This document shows, one piece after another, positions 47,901-58,032 of a DNA stretch of 64,000 nt. Below the pieces are notes generated by a model. The model was not told where the DNA came from. It saw only the letters and a list, made by a program, of their open reading frames with translations, and ran no database searches. The stretch's first letter is position 1. Every line of letters starts with the position of its first letter. The DNA is from Stictocephala bisonia (taxonomy: Eukaryota; Arthropoda; Insecta; Hemiptera; Membracidae), in contig JAQJVL010002150.1 in NCBI GenBank assembly GCA_035578905.1, positions 1 to 64,000 on the forward strand. The letters are read 5' to 3'. The translations under genes and the position numbers were made by a program.

Positions 47901-50900
47901 GGCTTTGGGCTGATGTTTTAGCACCTAACTGAGAATTATTCTTATAACGTGTTATTGTCAATAATAACGACTTTATTATTGTATTGTAAATCCAAAATTA
48001 AAGTCGTTTTGGATTTATATTTAGCTCTAGGCCTAGCAATATTAGGAGTCTTAAATATTAGTATACCTTAATAGTTTTACATATTTTTCAGGATTTTTAA
48101 AATTGGTTAAAAATGGTTTATATTTGTGTTTCTAATCCCATTTATTTTATATAAGATAAAATATAAAAGTGTAAGATTAATTAAATTTAATTAATTAAAT
48201 GTTTCTTTAACTTGTGTAAGAAAAAAATTATCATCTTTTACTATTGATAAAAATATGGCTTATAGAAATCTAGAAAAATGTCTCCTTATCGAAATTGATT
48301 TAAATATTATAAAAACAAATGTTCCAGAAGTTTAGAGAAAGTTTCCAAAATATAAGATACATTTATATTACCTCACTTTTAACTTGTCATATATCAATCT
48401 TGAAACATTTCTCCATTTCTAAATCGATTTAAATATTATAAAACCAAATCAAGTTTAGAGAAAGGTTACAAAATATAACATATATTTAAATTACCTCACT
48501 TTTCCTTTAATTAATTTAACGATTAATGATGAAATTACGGTACAGAAATAGTTTTTTTTAGTTAAAGATTAAAGAATGCTAAGTGTAATCTTTCCAAAAA
48601 TAATGTAAATTATATCAAGTGATAGATTTCTTTAAATGTTAAACATCTTATTTTTCCATTCTGTGCATATAACAGTCGTGTTGTATACAGTTTAAAATAC
48701 CAAATCTGCCTTAAAGAGAAATACTTTAAAAACTGTTTTAATTTAGAAGTTTCAACTAGTAACCATCAAGGTTGAAAAGATTAACTTAAATAACAATTTT
48801 ACTATAGAGTAAGTACCCATAATGATGCTGCTCCTCCATTTTCTTATTACTTCTTAAATGCATATTTGGAAGAATCGTGGTTAAAAGCATCCCCTAGAGG
48901 CCCATCTAAAGGCCTCTTTGGTTTATCACCTATGTTCACTTAATTAGTTTTGAAAGGCCTCTAGGGTCCCCTTGAGTGGAACAGCGGCCCTTAATGGAAC
49001 ACGTTTTGATTAAAACACCCTTTAGCATGAAACGCCTCATACTTACGTTAAAGTACTAAGTGGGTTTTGGTAATTCAGAAACTTTTAAACTAATAAGAAG
49101 TTATTATATAAAAATATTTCGATGTTCTTCTAACATAGTCTTTTTTAAAACTAAAGTAATATAATTAAGAGCAACATGTAAAGACTTGATACGTTGAAGG
49201 GTTGCTGGAACAACTAGGTTTCTCAACCTAAACTAATTTAGTTATTTAAATTCATTTCTTGGATTGTTTTTTTTTTTACTTATTTTTTATTTTTATTAAT
49301 GTATTCAAATAAGCATTGTTTGGAAGAGTAAAGAGTTTCTAATCTTTAAATTTTAAAAATATATTTAAATCTTTTTTCATTTAGTTATTTATAAGCTAAT
49401 ATAGTTAAAGATATAATTACTACTTCTTAACAGGAAGTGACTGGACGCTTTGAGTGGAGTGAAACAACCCAAGGTGTAATCTTCGGGTCGTTGTTCTGGA
49501 CCTACATGACCTTGCAGATGCCCTTTGGAGCCGTAGTGGAGAGAATGGGTTTCCGGTACATCATGGGAGGCGGGATGTTGCTGAGTTCGCTCTGCTACTT
49601 GCTGACGCCCCTCGCTGTCTTCAACCTGGGAGCAACTGGTTTCGTCATAGTCAGAGTCCTGACTGGAGCTGGCCTAGTAAGTGTTATATTTAGGAAGGAT
49701 TGCACTGTTATTGTTAGCGTTACAATTGAATCATGGCAAAGTGATGTGAACGTAAATTTAAAAAAATCAACTTATTGTTAGTTAGCTTAGTAATTACATT
49801 CCTATTATATTTACCTATTTTCGTTTTTAATACTTCTGGTACTGAATTTAATTTTCAAAATCAATATTCATTGTGTAGTCGATTGGATTATAGACTATTA
49901 ACAATGAATACAATACGACTTGAGGAATACAAATTATAAATTACTGGTTTATCAAAAGTTAAATAGTATTATTTTTATGATTGTGGATTATGAATAAATG
50001 GATTGTGGATGATCAGTAAGGCAATTAATATTTTAAGAGTATGAGCTATCATTTAGTTCTAATAACGATAATGTACTAAAATTTGTGATGTAAAGAGAAG
50101 TTAAGGAGGAATTAAATTAAGAAATGAGAGATACAGATTTTTTTTTTTTAAAGGAAAAGAAAACACGCTTTGTGGATTTGTTGTTTCAGCCAAAAATGTT
50201 AATACGGATCTGGCTAAGTTAGTTATTTATTGTGGGACCATAAATAGGAAACAAGACAATTATATTGCCATCCTTATTTGCCTACCCTAGTGGCCTTCGG
50301 GAATTCATGTTCCCTTTTACGAGTTTGCTAGCATTTTAGAAATACCCAGCATTAGTATTCTACAAGAAAGTTTCCTCTGCATTAGTACCAACCACCTAGA
50401 AGTAAAACTAGAGGTGTGGCTGGGTTTCCATCCCAACTGTATTACAATTAAATTAAATAGTTTTATCTCAAGTCATTTTACCTCAATTACAGAAACATTT
50501 TCTATTATTTTGTTTTGTTCAGGCAACTCTATACCCCGGAACGAATGTGATGCTTGCTAAATGGGCACCTCCCTCAGAGAAGAGCAAACTAGGGGCTATT
50601 ATATACGCTGGTAAGTACCATCTACCCTGAAGTGGAAATATATTTCTTTAATGAAAGAAACAAGTCTCAGACATGAGACGCTGTTACAACGTTTTACGTA
50701 TTTAAAGGTGAATTTAAATGATTAAATGAAAATATTATCAGTGTGGATCACCTTTTAAGACTTTTCATAAACTAAGGCTGAGTTATGATCAGAAAAGGCT
50801 ATTTATTAATAGCCCAAGATTAAGGGAAGCTAAGATACAACTTTACATGAAATCGAAACCACAATTAACTGCCTAAGATGTCGTCAAACTTTTGTCCATG

Positions 50901-53900
50901 CTAGATTGATAACATTCACAGATAAACTATTATTCAGATAATTTTAGAGTAAATTTATTATTTATTACATCAAATAATTGTATGTGATAGTTACATCTAT
51001 TGTACCTTTTTTTCATCCTCAACAACAAAAATACTTGACCCTCGGAATTGTCTGCTATTACAAGTGAATTTCGATGCTAGATAAAAAGAGCTAAATTTGG
51101 AATATTTATTAGTTTAAAATATTTTATTTATAAAGTTTGACTATATAATAAATTCATTAACAGTTCAAAGCTGGTCTAGTCTCTAGCTATGAATGCACTT
51201 CTCTTTTTTAAGTTGTCAAGTAGGCAGAGTGCTTTCTTTAGTCTACTTCCTCCAACAAATTTATTGTGTACTTTTAATATAGTTAGTCCATATTTGAAGT
51301 CTTACAAATATGTGAAATAAACGTGTTTACTATACTTTTCTACAGTATCTGATCGCTCATAAGAGATGTAAAACATATTAAATTGTTTTGACGATTTAGT
51401 TTTTAGGTTTTATTCCACTTTTAAAGTTGTATCTCAAGAACCGTAATTTTATACATCAAAATAAACTTTGGGAGCTTTTCCGTTAATTCACTACCACTAA
51501 TTGTTTCCCCCGTTAGTTCACTTAATAAATATTCTATTGCTCTAAAAACTGTTCCCCAATAATTCTCATGTCCACTGTGGTATTCCTTATTCGCTACAAA
51601 TCCGATATCACTGGCCTTATCTTATCGCTTTCCAAGAACTTACATACGGAGAGCGCATTCGGCGGCAAGTGATCGTTGGATTTACCAGTTTATGGTCAAC
51701 TTTAGTAGCCACCTAACCTAACTTGACCTGACCTAACCTAATCTAACCACAATTGCGATAAAAAGGTAGTGGTAGTGAAGTAACGGAAGATGTAGTAGTA
51801 GTGAATTAATGGAAGAAGTAGTGGTAGTGAATTAACAGAAAATGTCCAAAACTCTAAATTTTACTTTTAATCCGTATACACTTGAATATTATATATTACG
51901 TTTGTTTACTTTATAAACCATATACTTTGGCACGTTAAGAATTTTTTAAAGTATTAATTTCAAAGACTCACTCATGTTTTTTTGTCTAGGGGAAAATTTA
52001 GGATTCATATTCTCCATGGCCATGAGTGGACTGATATTGGGCAATGCTCACGGCGATTGGCCAAAACTGTTCTACGTCTACGGAGCGCTCGGAATGTTCT
52101 GGGTGGCTCTGTGGTTCTGTCTCGGCTATGATGACCCCTCTACACACCCCTTCATCACACCTGGGGAGAGGGAGTACTTGGAGAAATGTTTGGAGGAGAA
52201 CCAAACAAAGGCAAAGGTAATGTCTGAGGAATTTTGAGCCATGAGGTACAAAGTAATTTTAACAATTACTTAACATTTTCGTGAATAATTAGAATTAACA
52301 AATATACAATATTTTTAAGTATTAGATTAGCTAAACCCGGCCACAAATTGCTGGGATTTTGTCTGATAATAACTGTTTTTGACTTTAGAAAAAATAAAGG
52401 TTGACTGTTTACTTGCATCTATATGAAATGAAGAAACTTATGTTTTTTCTATAAATAAACAGTGATATGATCATTTATAGAAAAAAATTTAATATATACA
52501 AGCTACATACATTACAGGATATGATTGTAATATAATATGCTTATAAATCAGATGGTAAAATGTAAATTGTTTAGCATTGGAATATATTTTATCTTGTGAT
52601 GTGTAGGTAGGTTAGAATATGATCAGTGAGTGCACTGTTCTAGTTAAAAATGTTATGGAGTAAATATATTACAACACTCTTGTATATAAATTCAATTTTG
52701 TGTAAACATTTCAAGTGAATCTATTCGCTGAATGTTGTGTACGCAAACACACGGGAGTGTTGAATGGATAACTATATTTTTTACATGTTTAGTTTTATAA
52801 TATTAACTTTCAAGTACTTTATGCTTAAAAATGTACAAGAATGCTTCATCGTTACTTTCTTACTTAACAAAATCATTTTTTAATTAACAAAGTTAGAATT
52901 TGTTCAAATAGAGTTGTACTGTAGTATTACTACAGTTAAACCCACTGAGGATTATGAAAGAAATGACTCAAAGTTGTTTATTTATTTTAGATACTTCTAA
53001 TAATCACCATACAATGGACCAACGACTTTGAAAGTTTTTTATTCATAAATAATAACACTAAATCAATTTTTCAGGTATTTGGAATATTCAGTTATATTAT
53101 CCTACACATTTTGGCGTTTTAAAGATGTTTGAATTGAGTCAATTGTTAAGGCTTTACTGTTTTAGAAGTAAATTTCCAAACTCTACACAGTAACCGTAAT
53201 ATTTTAAAAGTAATTTTAAAATAAACCGGTTATTAATAAAGATAGAAAAAGAAAACCCTTATTTAGTTTCGTAAAGTGTCATATTTTTTAAATCGATTTC
53301 CCTGATTTACTTTTAGTTTACAGTTTAATATATTCAATTTTTTGATTGCTAATTCTACACCTGCTTGATTTATTTTATTCTATGAAACATTAAGACATCA
53401 TTATAATTCATAAAATAAGCACAATCTTTTTAAGAAATTATAAACAAATAATAAGAAATTGATACGTCAAAGTTGTTATCAAACTCACAACTAGTTAACA
53501 ATCATGTACCTATTGTTCTGTTTTTTATTTAGTACATTACAAGTTCAGATCTGTATTGTGCAATTTTTATAGGCTGTTTGCAAAACTATTTTTGAAGTAA
53601 TGTAAAATATTGTTAAACAGTAAATAAGTGTTGTTATTGTTGTTGTTATATAGCTACCACCCACTCCCTGGTCACAAATGGCAAGGTCATTGCCCCTCTG
53701 GGGAACGGTTCTCGCACAAATTGGTCACGACTGGGGGCTTGTCACCATCGTGTCAGACTTGCCAAAGTACATGAAGTCTGTTCTCCATCACGAAATACAG
53801 GACGTGAGTATATATTACCCTTCAGTTCTTACCCCACTGGGGAACGGTGCTCGCTCAAGTTGATCTTGACTGTGGGCTTGTCACCATCATGTCAGATTTG

Positions 53901-56900
53901 CCAAAGTATATGAAGTGTGCTCTCCATCACGAGATACAGGACGTGAGTATTTTTATCCTTGAGTTCTTACCCCACTGGGGAACGGTGCTCGCTCAAGTTG
54001 GTTATGACTGGGAGCTTGTCACCATCGTGTCAGACTTTCCAAAGTACATGAAGTGTGTTTTCCACCATGAGATACAAGACGTGAGTATATATATATATAT
54101 TTGATGACTGAAGTCATATACATTGAAGATAGTACAATAATTACATATATTGTGTTACTATACCTAAGATGACTCGCATACCGGTCAAAAAGACGAGATT
54201 GGTTTTTTCATATGACATTAATGCTTTTGGTTTTTCTGTATTTTCGGTCGTCAGACACAAATTATGTCAAATTACTTCTTTCCAGGAAAAGTATTAATCA
54301 CTTTCCGTACTTGGCAATTCTTTCCTGTTAGCACGGCAGGCGTTTTTGTTGTCAACTGATCCATTTGACCGCGCGTGAGCTCTTGCGAGACACTTCATAC
54401 GGCTTGTCCGACCGTCAGTGAGTCATCGAGGAACTTGGTTTTGTCAATCTTGATTATATTACAAATAAAGTAATGACTTTGACGATAGTATTTTATTTTG
54501 ATCACAGTTTTATCTCTTTTATGTAACACATATCGAAATGTTGCGTCTATTAGGAACTTTTTGTATAAAGAATTGTAATTTGTAAAAAATCGAGAGTGTG
54601 AACTTTTAGAAACAACTTACAGTTTAAATATGTCATATTAGTAATTCTAGAATAAAATAATGATTAAAGAAGAAAGAAAGAGTCTGTTTTGCACAATTGC
54701 AAGTAATTTATACAGTGTTATTTGTGTTACCAGAATGGACTGCTGACCGCTATTCCCTACGCTGCTATGACGGTGGTAGCAGTGGTTTCAGGCTGGTTGT
54801 CCGACTGGATTCTCTCCAAGGGTTACCTCTCCATCACTAACGTACGGAAACTGTTCACTGTCATTGGTAGGTGTGGCTTTATGTTATGAGAAACATGGGT
54901 TTACTGTGACACAAATATTTTACATTGAACGTTCGAAGTGACGTTTCATGGAAACATCAAAAGTACGAGCTATTTATAAAGTTATATAATTTAATAACTA
55001 AATATGAAGTGTCAAACACTTTTTGCACATACTTTGGCTTGTAAAAAATACTATCGTTATCCATCGTTACGTATTTATTTCAATAAGAACAACTACGTAC
55101 AAACTTATGCATACTTGTGCGCATTGTTATTTCGTATACAGAATCATAATTTTAACAGAAAAATAACTTTTATCTAGTTTGGGTGGTGAAAACATCATTC
55201 TTTGTTCTTAGGCTGTTTTCTATAACATTCTCGAGTTCATGAATACCTCTAAATAGTAGCTAAAGGGCCTATTTTTGCGGGACCTGTCGATGGAGCGGGC
55301 GGGTGCGTTTGGTGGTGATTGTTTGCTGGAGTGTGAATGATTTATGGATGATTGTTTTTTTCAAGATTTGTATTATTTTGTATGGATATTCATTTGTTAT
55401 TTATGATTCTATAGTTATTTTTTATGTTTTATATGTTGAGTTTTGTTTTTTGTTGTTGATTAATGATATGTTGCAATTAGTTTATGTTGTGTTAGTTAGT
55501 AATGTTTTGTATTATTTAGTTGATTAATTTTGGTAAAGTTAGGTGGTAGAGAGGACTGTCTAGTCCTAACCTCACCTTAAAAATAAAGACGTATTTCATT
55601 TCATACCCTTAACTTGGTTAGCAGAACAAATTATTCACTATGATTTATTTTAAAGACTTTGGTGGTTCACTTTTTTACAGTTTAAGCCTTGGTTTAACTT
55701 TTAATTTGAAAAATAAATCCATCGAAAATTTCCATAATCAGACAAAATAGATTGTCCTTAAATATAAATAGAAGTACAACTATTTATAGTGAATTATAAG
55801 TGTCTACTATTAGTTGAACAAACACTATAAACAAAGAAAAAAAAACTAAAAATAAGCTATAGTTATAACAACAGATTTGTATAAGCCACTGTAATTCAGG
55901 TTTACCAACTGAACAGACAATAAAAGCGACGTTGATTACAGACGATTAACGGACTGTGTACAGAGTTCAGGTTGCCATGGAGAAAGGGCGTCACGGTAAA
56001 GTATTCAGTGATGACGTGGCGAATTTATAAGCAGTAGTATCTAGAATATTCTAAAATTAGTAATCATTGATTAAATTAATTTAAAATAGTAAGATTTTAA
56101 ATACATATATGAGCAGTATCAGAAACAAGACAATTAAAATATTTATAAATGGTGGTGTGGCATGAATTAATGGAATTATTTGTGATTTGTGTACAAGTCA
56201 TTGGAATAGAAAATTGCTGAAAATAAATTAAATTATTTATATTTTAACTAAATATTAAAATTTGTAAATACTCAACTAATTTTTAGCAAGTAAAACATAA
56301 TATGTAACTTGGTTAGTACGTATGTAATATTTTTCCTTGATAAATAACTTAAAAAACATTCTATACGAGTATTTGATAAAATTGTCACTATTATTTAGTA
56401 AAAAAATGGAAATACTGTTATATTTAATAATTATAAACAGTTATTCGTATCCTTTTATATGTATTAGCTTGAAAGTGTATTAAAACAGTCAATATTTTAA
56501 ATATTGATTTCAAATTAGCATAAAATCAGTTACTAATAGTTACAAATTGAATGAATGCGGATTCGTCCAGCGTACAGTCATGCGTCACATGTAGTATCTA
56601 AGATAATGAAGGCGTTTTTATGTTTATTACGACAACTAAATATGTGACATAACAAATTTATGTAGTACACATTTAAAATTAAACAAAAACTAATATTTTA
56701 CATTTTTGTATATTTTATAAATGTACAAATCACTTTATATCGAAGAAAAACAAAGCACACATCACGTATTCTTTAACATAGTAGACTACGGAGTTTTTCC
56801 ATTACACGATATAATAATATAGATCTAAAAATTTTCAGAGGATAAATAAGTAGATAAGCTGTACAAGGTTGATTTTCACAAATTAATTAAATAACATTCA

Positions 56901-57952
56901 GTTATTTGCTAAACAATTTATCAATTTGAAAACGTGTTGCTATCTGTAAAAAAAGTCCTTATATAGAAAATATTTAATAACGGCATCATTATCATGCGAC
57001 TTAATAGCACGGTGTGCCCACTAAAATACGGCCTGTAGAACTCCTGCGAACTAGGGTTAGGCAAGGTTACGAGATTTTTCAGGTCCGTAATTATCAGTAC
57101 TCAGTTTTTGTACCGGCAATTCATGTTTCCGGACAGTAGAACATTCACTCGTAATCCAAAATGGTTTATAATCCAATTAAAATTTTAATTTCCATATCCT
57201 AAATCAACTTATTATAGATACATGTTTGTAGCATACTTCGACATGAAATGAACTGCGGTTACAATATATTTTATTTTTATGTCTACATCCCACAACTTGT
57301 CTTCCAGCTGCCCTAGGCCCGTCTCTGGGGCTGATGGGAGCCATGCGAGCTGGCTGTAGCAGCACTCCCGTCGTGGCCTTCTTCACCTTGGGCATGGCAT
57401 TGATGGGCTTCTACTACCCCAGCCTCAGCGTCAACACACTGGACCTCAGCCCCAACTACTCCGGAACCCTGATGGGCCTCATAGCCTTGGGAGGCATGGC
57501 GGGTATTCTGTCTCCTTATCTCGCTGGGGTTATCGCACCTCAGGTATGTAATTCAGTCTATTATATTTAAATTTATTAAAATGCTTTTATATATGTAGTT
57601 TATAATTGTTACTTTTTGGTAGATTGTTCCTTAAACTTCCTTGTTGATGTTGTTTTCCATTGCTAATACAATTAAGGTTATAACATTGGCTATAGAAACT
57701 AACAGACATACAAAAGCAATGCTCTTGCCGAAGACGCACTCCTGTGCTGCTATCTAACTGTGAATAGTTTCAAATAAGTACTTGGATGACTAGTTAGCGT
57801 TCAATTAGATCAGTTGATTCAACGTCTGCTGAAGAAAGACACTTAGAAGGACGAAGGAAGCTGGAAATAGAGAGTCCGCAGGCCTGTGAAGGCAGAACAA
57901 GAACTAATTAATTTTAAAACAGGAAAACTGGTTTCGGGACATCTATAAATAA

Positions 57953-58032
<80 letters not shown>

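Noticed and set aside
53804..53825. 22-nt intron between exon 6 copies 1 and 2
   Set aside because: Far below the size a metazoan spliceosome can remove; also, retaining it shifts frame to a stop.
55303..55527. 74-codon hydrophobic frame in intron 7
   Set aside because: T/G-rich composition gives Val/Leu/Phe/Tyr runs; it lies in a probable retroelement 3' region.
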